From the IMG/VR virus record IMGVR_UViG_3300017991_001466, positions 1-41,710 of that record: 41,710 nt of DNA; one strand, given 5' to 3'. Below are positions 15,284-23,531 of this stretch, one piece after another (positions within the stretch are counted from its first letter, which is position 1; every line of letters starts with the position of its first letter). The position numbers and the translations under genes were made by a program. This stretch comes from a virus. The notes below the pieces were generated by a model. It did not search any database, was not told the DNA's origin, and saw nothing but the letters and a program-made list of their open reading frames with translations.

Positions 15284-16420
15284 TCACGCCTCGGCGGCGT
15301 CGGCCTTCTTGCTCGCCTTCTTCGACGACTTCTTGCCGTCCTTCTTGTCGGCGGCCTTCTTGGCACCCTTCTTCTTGGCGGGCTTCTTCTTTTTCTCGGG
15401 GGGTGCGATGGGGTTCTTCGGCTCTGGGATGACCGAGAGCACCCACTGGAGAACCGCGAGAACCTTGCGGTCGGACTTCTTCCCCTCACCGTGCTTGAAG
15501 ATGAGGTCCTCCAGGTACTTCGTGTGCGCCACGACGTCGGCGATGTTGGCGTACTGGAACTTACGCCCGTTGGAGCGGAGTGTCCGTGCCTTGGGACTCG
15601 GGCCGTGGGCGGGGGCCTCGATGCCGAGATCGGAGCGGAGCTTCCCGACGTGCTTGCGAAGCTCCTTGACGTCCAGGTCGTCGGCGAGGGAGAGCTGCTT
15701 CTTCTGTTCCTTCGGCGGGAGCTGCTTCAGGATGGCGGCCTTGGAGACCGGGAGCTTGCCGTCGGCCACAGCCTCGGCGACCTGCGGAGCGACGTCCTTG
15801 GTGAGGGAGAGCATGTCGCTGACCTGGCTCTGAGCCATGCCGACCTTCTTCGCCAGCTCACGCTGGGAGAGCTTCTTCTTCTTGCCGGTCTTCTTGTCGA
15901 TCTTCCCGAGCATCTGGAGCTTGGAGAGAAGCGATGCCTTCTCCATCGGGTTCATCTCCTCCCTGCCCAGGTTCTCCAGGAGTCCGATGACCTGCATGTT
16001 GTCGTCCTGGTCCGCGAGGACGCAGGGGACGTGGTCGAGTTCCGCCCGAGTCGCTGCCTCGAAGCGCCGGAAGCCCGCGACGAGCTTGTACCCGTAGGGG
16101 AAGTGCTCGTCCGATCTGACGACGATCAGCGGCGTCACGATGCCGTGAGCCTTGATGGAGTCGAGCAGCTCGGTGAAGCTGGCCTTCTCGGTGTCGAACC
16201 GGCGCACGTTCTTCTTGGGGGAGACGTAGATGCAGTCACGATGGAGGATACGCGCTCCGCGCTTTGCCTCCTTCGTCTCGTGGTCCTCACGCGCCCCCTG
16301 CGCGAACACGCGGAACTCAGGGTTGAAGACGTCATCGAGAGCGGAGTGCGAGACCTTGACATCCTCGCCTGTCGCCTCACAGCGCATGAGCATCTTCTTC
16401 GTCTTCTTGTCCTTCGCCAT
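15284..16420 (-). CDS. ParB/KorB-like DNA-binding protein with HTH
   Basis: A 378-residue protein. Residues about 80-160 are a ParB N-terminal domain: LLDSIKAHGIVTPLIVV, then the nucleotide-binding box KLVAGFRRFEAATR near 115, then LLENLGREEMNPMEKASLL. A helix-turn-helix follows at about 178-202 (LSQRELAKKVGMAQSQVSDMLSL), as in KorB and chromosomal ParB. The C-terminus is very rich in Lys and Ala. The start is ATG 16420 after AAAGG. ParB proteins bind palindromic sites and use CTP; the many 17-base dyads in this genome make it the best candidate reader of them, which is inference. Partitioning, transcription control or DNA organisation are all possible. Confidence 0.88.
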   Translation of the reverse strand: MAKDKKTKKMLMRCEATGEDVKVSHSALDDVFNPEFRVFAQGAREDHETKEAKRGARILHRDCIYVSPKKNVRRFDTEKASFTELLDSIKAHGIVTPLIVVRSDEHFPYGYKLVAGFRRFEAATRAELDHVPCVLADQDDNMQVIGLLENLGREEMNPMEKASLLSKLQMLGKIDKKTGKKKKLSQRELAKKVGMAQSQVSDMLSLTKDVAPQVAEAVADGKLPVSKAAILKQLPPKEQKKQLSLADDLDVKELRKHVGKLRSDLGIEAPAHGPSPKARTLRSNGRKFQYANIADVVAHTKYLEDLIFKHGEGKKSDRKVLAVLQWVLSVIPEPKNPIAPPEKKKKPAKKKGAKKAADKKDGKKSSKKASKKADAAEA

Positions 16421-16484
16421 TTTGCGGCCTTTCCTTTTCACGACACCGTCCAGCGGTGCCTGGAACACAACCAATGAACGCGGT

Positions 16485-16499
16485 GATCTACCGCAGATC
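16485..16499. promoter_or_regulatory. Dyad between SSB and ParB-like genes
   Basis: GATCTACCGCAGATC lies 32 bases after the SSB stop and 65 bases before the ParB-like start, a position suited to autoregulation of the ParB-like gene. Confidence 0.65.
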
Positions 16500-16530
16500 T
16501 AAAGGGCTGTTTGGGTTTGCAGTTTGGAGC

Positions 16531-17454
16531 CTAGAACGGAATGTCATCGTCGTCGGCATCGTCGTCCTCGAAAGAGGTGTCGGATGCGGACGCCTGGACA
16601 GACCCCAGGAGAACGTCGTGTGCGTCCTTGATCTCCTCGGGGGAAGGGATGGGGTGCATGTACTGATCGAGATCGTGGAGTTGTTCCTTCCACGTTTCGA
16701 GCAGACGCTTCATCTTCTTCGCGCTGATGTCGAGCATACTGGCGACAGACTTCGACGTCACACGCACGGTGTACTTCGTGGACCTCCCCTCACCCTCCTT
16801 GCGGATAGTGATCACTTTCAGATCACGCGGATCGCAGAAGATCTCACCATCCTCCAGAGCGCCGAGCAGAGCCTTCTCGACCGTCCAGCCGAATCGGTAA
16901 GGCTGCGGACCCTTCTTGAGCGTAGCCTTGCTCTTCAGGTCGACGATGTTACCGAAACACTGGAGGTTTGCGAACAGGGATGAGCCGAGGTCACGTTCCG
17001 CCTTGCGGCGAGACTTCTTCAGCGACTTCTCCAGCTTGCAATTCCCACAAGCGGTGTCGTTGTGGAACCGCAAACACCCCTGTACCAGAGGCAGCTCTTC
17101 TGGGCGCTCGGAGAGCCCGAGGATCTTCAGCACATCCTGGCCTCCGAGGTAGTGCCCCCTCGTCTCGACCCACGGGGACAGACGCCCCGGATCGACCGAT
17201 GGGAGCATGAGGATTCTGTTCCGACCCTTCTGCGGTGTCCAGAACCCAGTCCCCTCCTCCTCGATGCGCTTCTCAGCCCACTCAGTAGTGGGTAGAACGA
17301 ACTCGACCGACGCGGCACGTTCCGCGAGGTCACGCCCTTTCTTTTTGCGCTTTCGGGAGTCGGAAGCGGAAGGTGCGGCCTTCTTGGCCTTCGTCTTCTT
17401 TGCAGACTTCTTCTTTTTCTTGGGCTTGTCTTTGCCCAGACTGAACTTCGCCAA
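16531..17454 (-). CDS. Single-strand DNA-binding protein, gp32-like with SSB-type tip
   Basis: A 307-residue protein read from TTG 17454, six bases after GGAGG. A Lys-rich tail (residues 1-45) precedes a core with GFWTPQKGRNRILMLPS, the zinc-type set C-x3-H-x4-C-x2-C (CLRFHNDTACGNC), and GPQPYRFGWTVEKALL, a layout like T4-type gp32 proteins. It ends FEDDDADDDDIPF, the DDDIPF tip with which bacterial SSB recruits partner proteins. It therefore likely coats single strands and recruits the phage or host replication proteins. Its first 125 bases overlap the previous gene out of frame. Confidence 0.82.
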   Translation of the reverse strand: MAKFSLGKDKPKKKKKSAKKTKAKKAAPSASDSRKRKKKGRDLAERAASVEFVLPTTEWAEKRIEEEGTGFWTPQKGRNRILMLPSVDPGRLSPWVETRGHYLGGQDVLKILGLSERPEELPLVQGCLRFHNDTACGNCKLEKSLKKSRRKAERDLGSSLFANLQCFGNIVDLKSKATLKKGPQPYRFGWTVEKALLGALEDGEIFCDPRDLKVITIRKEGEGRSTKYTVRVTSKSVASMLDISAKKMKRLLETWKEQLHDLDQYMHPIPSPEEIKDAHDVLLGSVQASASDTSFEDDDADDDDIPF

Positions 17455-18022
17455 AATGGTCCTCCATCAATGCGAGGCTGGATTCCCTCAATGCCGATCT
17501 GACACGGTCATCGTAGTCCTCCAGAGCACTCGTCGTGTACGTTTCCTCAGCCATGCCCTTCTCACGGTTGAGGACATAGAAGATTTGCTTCAGCGATTCA
17601 CGCTTGGTCTGAATGGCGTCCACGAGTCCCCTTATGCGAAGGTACTCCTGAACAGCCTCGGCCTCTGCCAGACAGAGAGCCGCGTAGATTGGGTCTCCCC
17701 GAGCACGGTCGTCGACTCGGTCAACAGTGACCTTATGATACATGCGGTTGAGCTGTTTTCGAGCCTGGTCCCGTATCCGTGCGAAACCCACCTCTTTAGC
17801 GGCTGTCGCCGCCATGGCTGCGGCCTTGGCTACCGCCATCCTGGTAGACCAGTGTGCGTGAAGTCCGTGAATCTGAGAAGCTGTCACCAGCACATACGCT
17901 GGCTCCAAACTCAGAACCTCACTCAAGTCGGAGGGCAACTTTCGTAAGAGGTCACGGCTGCGTTCCTCTGAGTTGTAGTCGACCAACTGAGGAAACGCAT
18001 CGCCACATTCCCTTTTCCCCAC
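17330..18022 (-). CDS. Hypothetical helical protein, 230 aa
   Basis: Starts at GTG 18022 with GGAG eight bases upstream. The body (residues 20-185) is helical with many Ala, Arg and Glu (STRMAVAKAAAMAATAAKEVGF). The last 42 residues are translated from the 5' end of the SSB gene in another frame and are Gln-, Glu- and Lys-rich, so this tail may simply reflect a missing stop. Lies between the polymerase and the SSB, so a replication accessory role is possible. No family recognised. Confidence 0.7.
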   Translation of the reverse strand: MGKRECGDAFPQLVDYNSEERSRDLLRKLPSDLSEVLSLEPAYVLVTASQIHGLHAHWSTRMAVAKAAAMAATAAKEVGFARIRDQARKQLNRMYHKVTVDRVDDRARGDPIYAALCLAEAEAVQEYLRIRGLVDAIQTKRESLKQIFYVLNREKGMAEETYTTSALEDYDDRVRSALRESSLALMEDHFGEVQSGQRQAQEKEEVCKEDEGQEGRTFRFRLPKAQKERA

Positions 18023-18421
18023 TTAGCACTCTCCTGTTATGAAAACCTCCGACACAGCCTGGCTCCGCAGTTCTTCTGTCGTGACCAGCCAGGGCTCAAA
18101 CCTTGCGAGCATGTAGACAGGCGTACACCCTGCGAATGGGTAGCCTTCATGGTAAAAGAATGCGTCCCTGACGCGGAGTAGGTCGCGGACATACTCCGGG
18201 AATGTTGCACACTTACCTTCGACCCTGGATAGCACCTCAGCTTTCTGCGTAAGGCGATGACCATGAGCCGACTCTACATGCTTCCGTAGTAGTGGGTAGA
18301 ACCTGTCGTATGGTATCAGAGCGGCATAAGCGCCACCAGCGCGACCGAGCCACAGTATCAGCACAGGGTCGACGCTCTCACGGACGTTCGTGAGTATCCT
18401 GCGTGATCTTGGTCCGATCAT
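18023..18421 (-). CDS. Hypothetical protein, 132 aa, coupled to the polymerase
   Basis: I chose ATG 18421 (MIGPRSRRILTNV) because CAGGAG lies eight bases upstream and the ATG overlaps the polymerase TGA (ATGA). The longer frame would lie inside the polymerase gene. The protein has mixed helices and strands with a VLILWLGRAGGAYAAL segment near 21-36. A GATC dyad covers the start and the polymerase stop together. Function unknown. Confidence 0.7.
   Translation of the reverse strand: MIGPRSRRILTNVRESVDPVLILWLGRAGGAYAALIPYDRFYPLLRKHVESAHGHRLTQKAEVLSRVEGKCATFPEYVRDLLRVRDAFFYHEGYPFAGCTPVYMLARFEPWLVTTEELRSQAVSEVFITGEC
18405..18419. promoter_or_regulatory. Dyad across polymerase stop and next start
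   Basis: The ATGA overlap of polymerase stop and the 18421 gene start lies at the end of this dyad. Confidence 0.65.
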
Positions 18422-20958
18422 TTGAAGTCTCCTGTGGAGAACGTGCCGATCTCCTTCATCTCTCCGAGAGAAGGACCTACCTTTGCCTCCACCTCCAGCG
18501 GTACGCGCACTGTCGGGTGGGTCGTCATCACACGCGCACACTTCTTGAACGTGGACTTCTTTTTGTTGCTCCGAACGGACAACAGGATTGAGTCGTGGAT
18601 CGTTGCACAGAGACCGGTGACGTTAGGTAGCTCGCCTTTCAGCCACATGCGGTGAAGCGCGATGATGGAGCGTAGGGTGTACTCAGAGGCACCGCCTTGA
18701 ATCGGCGTGTTGAGAACCTGCCTCTCGGCGTGGCCTCTCTCGCCGTACCCCTGAGCACCCAGACCGAAGAGCCACCTTCTGCGGAAAGGCTTACCTAGCC
18801 AGTAGACATAGGCGCAGCCGCGCTTTCGCGCCATCGCTAGCTCACGGAGCATCCAACTCCGATACACGCGATACTTGCGGAAAAAGCCCTTACGCCAAAG
18901 TAGTGCCTCCTCGTCGGAAAGCTCAACCCCGTAGTCACCTGCGGCGTAGTCCTTCAAGCCCTTTGCGCTCATGTTGAAGATTAGACCGAAGTTCACAGGC
19001 TTTGCCGCCTGACGCTGTTTCTTGTCAACGTCCTCCATCGCAACCCCGAGGACCGTCGCGGCGGTCTGCCGGTGGATGTCGATACCGTGTGTGAAACAGT
19101 GCATCATGGCGGGGTCACCCGAGAGGTCACAGGCGAGCCGCATCTCAACCTGGGAGTAGTCGATCTCCATCAGCACATCATCGTCGGATAGCGGGATGAA
19201 CATGCGGCGAATCTCGATGTCCTCGGGCCTGCCCCTGTTGGGGATGTTCTGAATGTTCGGATTCTGGCAACTCAGCCGCCCTGTACGCGCTGTGTCCTGA
19301 CGGTAGGTCGGCATGATCAGCCACCGATCAACATCGGGGTGGTGCAAGCGTTTCCTGTATCCATCAACGTAGGTCGACTGTTTGTGTGCCAGGCGCATGT
19401 ACTGATCGAGGTGGGTCAGTACAGCATTCTTCTTCGTACCGTCCGTGTAGTAGGCGATTGTGCTCTTGTCGGTACTGGCCGCGCCCGTGGCTGTCTTGCC
19501 AACCGGACGGAGACCCAGTCCATGCTCACCGAAAAGTAGCTCTCTCTTGTGGACGGTACTGCGGGGGTTGAAGCTGGGCTCCTCACCCTTCTTTTTCGCA
19601 GCTATCACACCCTCCTTTATCATGCGCCTAACAGGAGCGGAGCTATTGATAGCTGCAAGCTCGATGTCCTTTTCTTTCGTGAGACGTGCGTCCAGCGCGT
19701 CCATAGCCTCGATGTCCACGCGCAGACCGTTGTGTTCCATCTGAAACAGTGCCGGTCCTATCGGACCCATAACGTCGTTCCAGACAGGCAACAGGCGCTC
19801 GCGCCTCAACGAAGCCCCGTAGAAACGCACTAGCCGGAAACACGCTACAGCGTCCCACCCACAATAGCGCATCACCACTTCGGGGTAGTCGTCATATGCA
19901 AGCTCGTACTTCCAGCCTACAGACTTGCGGTAGCGCGAAAGAAGCTCCTGCATCTCGTCCTTGTGACCACCCATGCCGACCATCCAGTCAGCGATCTCCA
20001 GCTTTGAATACTGCTCGGGGTCGTAAATCTTCCTCATACTGGACGTGTCCAGCCAAGGCAAATCAGGGTCCACGAACAGACCGTGGTGAAGGTCGAAGGC
20101 ATCACAAAGGACATTCGCGTCGAACTTCCAGTTGTGCGCCGCCATCCTCACGTTAGGAGCGAGGCACAACTTCTCGATACCATCAGCGACGACACCGCGT
20201 TTGCAAATCTCGTCACCGAACACGTATGCCTTGTTAGGCCCCATGGCTATAGCCACACACAGAAACCTGCCGGAATCCGTGTTGTACTCTGTATCGAGCG
20301 CAACCAGACTAGACGCCAGAGCCTTCTTGATCACCCGCCTTGCGCGCTTCACCGATCTGACTTCGATCACCTTTACCTGCCCATGAGGCTTCCAGTCAAC
20401 CGGAGGTGGATGCTGAAGTATCCTTTTGGTGATCAGTTGCCAGTAGGGTTTCAGTACCTTGTTGTAAAGTACCGCAGAAGGGTGATAGGTGAAAGACACC
20501 TGGCGGCTGCCTATGTTGGGAATGTCGACCCAACACCAGCCGCCAGCTACCTGCGCGACTGAAAGCCGCTCTCCGGTGAGGCTCTCGATAGCTGTGCCCC
20601 CGAGGGCCACTATCCTCCCAGGGTTGCACCGCTCAAGAGCCTTGAAGAGCTTGGGGCGGCAAGGTTCTATACCGCTCCTGACCTTCTGCGGGCCAGGATA
20701 ACAGCGTACAGCGTTTTCAAACCTCACCGGCACATCAGGAACAACAGCGTCAACAAACGCACGAATTACGCGACCAGTCGGACCAACAAACACTTGGTTT
20801 TGCTGGTCCTCCTCGCGACCGGGGGCCTCACCTACGAGGCAAAGTCCCTCCCCTTCCATGTCACGACTGCCGCCTCTGTGAGTGTTACCGGCGATGTTGA
20901 CGCTCTCTGCCGAGGCGCGTATGAGACACCTCTTTTTGCACTTTTTCTTCTTCGCCAT
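18418..20958 (-). CDS. Uracil-DNA glycosylase / family A DNA polymerase fusion
   Basis: An 846-residue replicative polymerase. Residues about 38-190 match family 4-type uracil-DNA glycosylase: LVGEAPGREED (about 45), Cys pairs (KCKKRC and RC...PC) able to hold an iron-sulphur cluster, and TYHPSAVLY. Then a 3'-5' exonuclease begins with ALDTEYN near 222. The polymerase domain has motif A DYSQVEMRLACD (about 600), motif B RQAAKPVNFGLIFNMSAKGL (about 650) and motif C TIHDSILLS (about 785). In the O helix the usual Tyr-Gly (E. coli 766-767) reads Phe-Asn. SPO1-type phages are known to have a similar fusion. ATG 20958 was chosen for its GGAGG; the Lys/Cys-rich N-terminus is kept. Confidence 0.93.
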   Translation of the reverse strand: MAKKKKCKKRCLIRASAESVNIAGNTHRGGSRDMEGEGLCLVGEAPGREEDQQNQVFVGPTGRVIRAFVDAVVPDVPVRFENAVRCYPGPQKVRSGIEPCRPKLFKALERCNPGRIVALGGTAIESLTGERLSVAQVAGGWCWVDIPNIGSRQVSFTYHPSAVLYNKVLKPYWQLITKRILQHPPPVDWKPHGQVKVIEVRSVKRARRVIKKALASSLVALDTEYNTDSGRFLCVAIAMGPNKAYVFGDEICKRGVVADGIEKLCLAPNVRMAAHNWKFDANVLCDAFDLHHGLFVDPDLPWLDTSSMRKIYDPEQYSKLEIADWMVGMGGHKDEMQELLSRYRKSVGWKYELAYDDYPEVVMRYCGWDAVACFRLVRFYGASLRRERLLPVWNDVMGPIGPALFQMEHNGLRVDIEAMDALDARLTKEKDIELAAINSSAPVRRMIKEGVIAAKKKGEEPSFNPRSTVHKRELLFGEHGLGLRPVGKTATGAASTDKSTIAYYTDGTKKNAVLTHLDQYMRLAHKQSTYVDGYRKRLHHPDVDRWLIMPTYRQDTARTGRLSCQNPNIQNIPNRGRPEDIEIRRMFIPLSDDDVLMEIDYSQVEMRLACDLSGDPAMMHCFTHGIDIHRQTAATVLGVAMEDVDKKQRQAAKPVNFGLIFNMSAKGLKDYAAGDYGVELSDEEALLWRKGFFRKYRVYRSWMLRELAMARKRGCAYVYWLGKPFRRRWLFGLGAQGYGERGHAERQVLNTPIQGGASEYTLRSIIALHRMWLKGELPNVTGLCATIHDSILLSVRSNKKKSTFKKCARVMTTHPTVRVPLEVEAKVGPSLGEMKEIGTFSTGDFK

Positions 20959-21106
20959 CCAGCCTCCAAAACACCGGCCTGCCCGACAGACTAGGGCGGG
21001 GGGAACCCTCGTCTGCCACATCCCACCTACCGGCTCGCGCTGTCCTATATGGCACGCGGAGAGGTCGGGTGTCTAACCCACCAAACGTGCAACAGCGCCC
21101 CTTACT

Positions 21107-21138
21107 ACCCCACGCCGCACAAAGCGGCGGCGTGGGGT
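21107..21138 (-). terminator. Hairpin after the acidic-protein gene
   Basis: Perfect 12-base arms (ACCCCACGCCGC type) at 21107-21118 and 21127-21138 with an eight-base loop, 24 bases after the stop at 21162 and next to a GATC dyad. No T run follows, so it is called a terminator only tentatively. The remaining gap to the polymerase start (20959-21106) holds a smaller hairpin CAGAC/GTCTG near 20990-21020 and nothing else I can name. Confidence 0.55.
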
Positions 21139-21144
21139 TGCGAC

Positions 21145-21159
21145 GATCTGGATCAGATC
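21145..21159. promoter_or_regulatory. Dyad after the acidic-protein gene
   Basis: GATCTGGATCAGATC begins two bases after the TAG at 21162, then the hairpin 21107-21138. Here the outer six bases pair perfectly. Confidence 0.7.
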
Positions 21160-21161
21160 AC

Positions 21162-22004
21162 CTAGAGGATCTGCCCGACGGCCTTCTTGATGGCGGCGTC
21201 GCTCTTGCCCTTGAGAGCCTTGGCGACCTTCTCATCACGCATGGCGATGAGAAGCTGGGTGACGAGCTTCGCGTCGTCTGCCTCGGTGTCCTCGATGACG
21301 GCTTCCGCGACCTTCTTGATGCTCTTCGCCTTGGCGACGAGCTTCATCGCATCCTCGGAGACCTCCAGCGAAGCCTCGTCGTCGTCCTCGTCCTCGGCAT
21401 CCTCGTCGTCTTCGTCTGCCTCGTCGTCGTCCTCATCCTCGTCGTCTTCATCATCCTCGTCGGCATCGTCGGAATCGTCGTCCTCATCCTCGTCTGCCTC
21501 GTCGTCGTCCTCGTCGTCCTCGTCGTCCTCGTCGGCATCTTCGTCGGAGTCGTCCTCATCCTCGTCTGCCTCGTCGTCGTCCTCGTCGTCGTCCTCGTCG
21601 TCCTCGTCGGCATCGTCGGAGTCATCTTCATCCTCCTCATCTGCCTCGTCCTCGTCGTCGTCCTCGTCGTCGTCCTCGTCGTCGTCGGCATCATCCTCGT
21701 CCTCGTCGTCCGAGTCTTCTGCCACGTCCTCGTCGTCCTCATCCTCGTCGTCCTCATCGTCTGCGTCGACAGAGGTCTTCTCCAAGGCTCCGAGGCACTC
21801 CAACTGGGCGAGAACTTCGTCTGCGGAGAGGTCGCTCAAGACGAGCTGAAAGACACGACCGTCCTTGCTCATCGAAGCCAGCTCGAAACGATGCTCTGCC
21901 ACCTTGACACCAGCGGCGAACATCCCATCGGCTTTGCCGATGATCTCGCTGAACAGCGACTCCACCCGGTCGGCTGCGTCGTTCTTCTTCGTCTTCTTGC
22001 CCAT
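21162..22004 (-). CDS. Protein with a 131-residue acidic Asp/Glu tract
   Basis: A 280-residue protein; ATG 22004 follows AAGGAGGAACAGAA. Residues 1-79 are an ordinary folded domain (VESLFSEIIGKADGMFAAG), residues 80-210 are almost only Asp and Glu with some Ala and Ser, and residues 211-280 are a helical, Lys-containing domain. The tract is encoded mainly by GAC and GAG triplets, giving an expandable CTCGTC-rich repeat in the DNA. It has its own promoter upstream and lies between primase and polymerase. A DNA mimic, or a chaperone for basic DNA-binding proteins, are possible; neither is shown by the sequence. Confidence 0.82.
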   Translation of the reverse strand: MGKKTKKNDAADRVESLFSEIIGKADGMFAAGVKVAEHRFELASMSKDGRVFQLVLSDLSADEVLAQLECLGALEKTSVDADDEDDEDEDDEDVAEDSDDEDEDDADDDEDDDEDDDEDEADEEDEDDSDDADEDDEDDDEDDDEADEDEDDSDEDADEDDEDDEDDDEADEDEDDDSDDADEDDEDDEDEDDDEADEDDEDAEDEDDDEASLEVSEDAMKLVAKAKSIKKVAEAVIEDTEADDAKLVTQLLIAMRDEKVAKALKGKSDAAIKKAVGQIL

Positions 22005-22079
22005 TTCTGTTCCTCCTTGGCCCACTCGTCCGGTGAGCCGTTTCTTGCGGGGACCGTGAGCCCCCCTGTAGTAACGGAG

Positions 22080-22136
22080 TATATGTCCAGACAACCCTGC
22101 TCGGAAACTTTATCTGAAAGTAGGTAACTTACCTAC
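22080..22136 (-). promoter_or_regulatory. Phage promoter A
   Basis: -10 CATATA (22080-22085 on the complement), 17-base spacer ending GGA, -35 GTTTCC (22103-22108) preceded by AAA, with a CCTACTTT upstream element and a GTAGGT/ACCTAC hairpin inside the end of the primase gene. It shares this layout with three other sites and drives the acidic-protein gene. Confidence 0.75.
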
Positions 22137-23000
22137 ATTCACCCACCCCAGCCTGCCAGGATCGTTTTTACGGCCCGGAGGGAGCTTCACCCAGTACGTG
22201 TTTTCCTTGCCACGTATCTGAAAACGACGCGCCAGTGCCATACCAGCCCGCCAAGCGTCCCCGTCGAACGCAATAACTAGGTCCTGTTTCAGCCCGAGGA
22301 GGCGATTGAACTGCCCCTCTGTGTAGCCTGTACCGAGTGTCCCTACCGCATGGTTATTCATGGCGACAACGTCAAATGCTCCCTCGACCACGTAGATCGG
22401 ATTCAGATCACTTTTGAGTATGCGCCCATTCAGTAGAGCGCCCTCAAGCCTCTGCAAACCTCTGGAGTTGACGTATGCCGAACATTCCTTGAACCACGCC
22501 TGTTCGGTCTTGTGCAGTACAAAGCCTGTGTACTCGTGGTCTAGCAAAGGGAAACAAAGAAACCCTCTGCGCCACTTCTCGGACTTAGGGTCGAGGACAG
22601 CACCGACTTTGAATTTACGAAGATGCTTCGGAGTCAGCTTACGCTTAGGCCCAAACAGATAGCGCAGATACGGTGCTAACGCTATGGAATCCTTCACGTC
22701 CTGCCAAGGATATAGAGGCTCATACCCATCGGGCAAATCCTCTACAGGCTCCTCCATCTCTTCGATCTCATTGCCATCAGCAGTGAACTTCCGCCTCTGT
22801 GCCTTATTGAACGGAGTGTTACCAAGACCCAATTCGTGCATGACTCGCCGGGTTAGTACCTCACCTTTGCCACGCCCACATCGCCAACACAAGAAGGTGC
22901 CCTTCTCCAAGTTGACGCTGACGTGTCTGCCGTAAGGACGCTTACCTAGCGAACCTGTCTCCTCGATGCACCATGGACATCGAACACGGAGATCTGCCAT
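22110..23000 (-). CDS. DNA primase with zinc-binding and TOPRIM domains
   Basis: A 296-residue primase. Four Cys (C8, C11, C38, C41; CPWC and CWRC) form a zinc ribbon for template recognition. A TOPRIM domain lies at about 200-265, with the catalytic Glu in YVVEGAFDVVAM and the metal-binding Asp pair in VIAFDGDAWRAG. The C-terminus is short, with no fused helicase, matching the separate DnaB-like helicase encoded two genes upstream. The gene end carries the hairpin of promoter A in its last codons. Confidence 0.9.
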   Translation of the reverse strand: MADLRVRCPWCIEETGSLGKRPYGRHVSVNLEKGTFLCWRCGRGKGEVLTRRVMHELGLGNTPFNKAQRRKFTADGNEIEEMEEPVEDLPDGYEPLYPWQDVKDSIALAPYLRYLFGPKRKLTPKHLRKFKVGAVLDPKSEKWRRGFLCFPLLDHEYTGFVLHKTEQAWFKECSAYVNSRGLQRLEGALLNGRILKSDLNPIYVVEGAFDVVAMNNHAVGTLGTGYTEGQFNRLLGLKQDLVIAFDGDAWRAGMALARRFQIRGKENTYWVKLPPGRKNDPGRLGWVNVGKLPTFR

Positions 23001-23018
23001 GCTGACCTCCGTTGTGGA

Positions 23019-23531
23019 CTACTCTTCCGTGTCCTCTTCCGCATCTTCCTGATCGGTATCCGATTGCTCGGGCTCAGGAGCTTTCTCCACGACGTCGGCG
23101 CACTCGCTGGCGTGAACCTTGTCCTCGGCGTCCTGCTCAATGGCGAGGAGCCTGTTGCGCCAGTCACCGGGGTCGGCCTTGATACGCTCCCGCAGACGCT
23201 TCTTGTCCTTCTCCCGCGCCTTGTGGATTCTGCTGGTCTCCATCTCCATGTAGACCGGCAGCCCCTTCTCCCACAGTTGAATGAGAGCCTCGACGACGTG
23301 CGGAATGTCATCGAAGAAGACGTGACGCCCGATGCCGATGGGAGACTCGGGGTCTACACGCCCAACAGCGGCACGAAGGAACCCGCCCTTCGGTGGCTTC
23401 CGAATCTCGGCACGAATCTTGACGCTTCGACCGAGGGGGTTGTCAAAGGGCACCTCGACGGAGTCGATGAGATCATACGACTTCCAACCGCGCACTGCCC
23501 TGTTACTGTTCTGGGACTGTTCTTTTGCCAT
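23019..23531 (-). CDS. Hypothetical acidic-tailed replication-region protein, 170 aa
   Basis: Starts MAKEQSQNSNRAVRGWKSYDLIDSVEVPFDN after AGAAGG. Predicted strands (SVKIRAEIRKP, GLPVYMEMETS) suggest an OB-like or other beta fold, then a basic helix (KAREKDKKRLRERI) and a very acidic end (SDTDQEDAEEDTEE). It lies between helicase and primase. An accessory or loading protein is conceivable; I do not recognise a family. The 5' 178 bases overlap the helicase frame. Confidence 0.75.
   Translation of the reverse strand: MAKEQSQNSNRAVRGWKSYDLIDSVEVPFDNPLGRSVKIRAEIRKPPKGGFLRAAVGRVDPESPIGIGRHVFFDDIPHVVEALIQLWEKGLPVYMEMETSRIHKAREKDKKRLRERIKADPGDWRNRLLAIEQDAEDKVHASECADVVEKAPEPEQSDTDQEDAEEDTEE

Noticed and set aside
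15107-16477. 456-residue plus-strand frame with many Leu and Val
   Set aside because: It lies opposite the ParB-like gene, which has clear domain motifs; the plus frame has no motif and no suitable start.
21187-21849. Plus-strand frame of almost pure Ser and Ala
   Set aside because: It is the complement of the Asp/Glu tract of the real minus-strand gene; repeats of this kind stay open in several frames.
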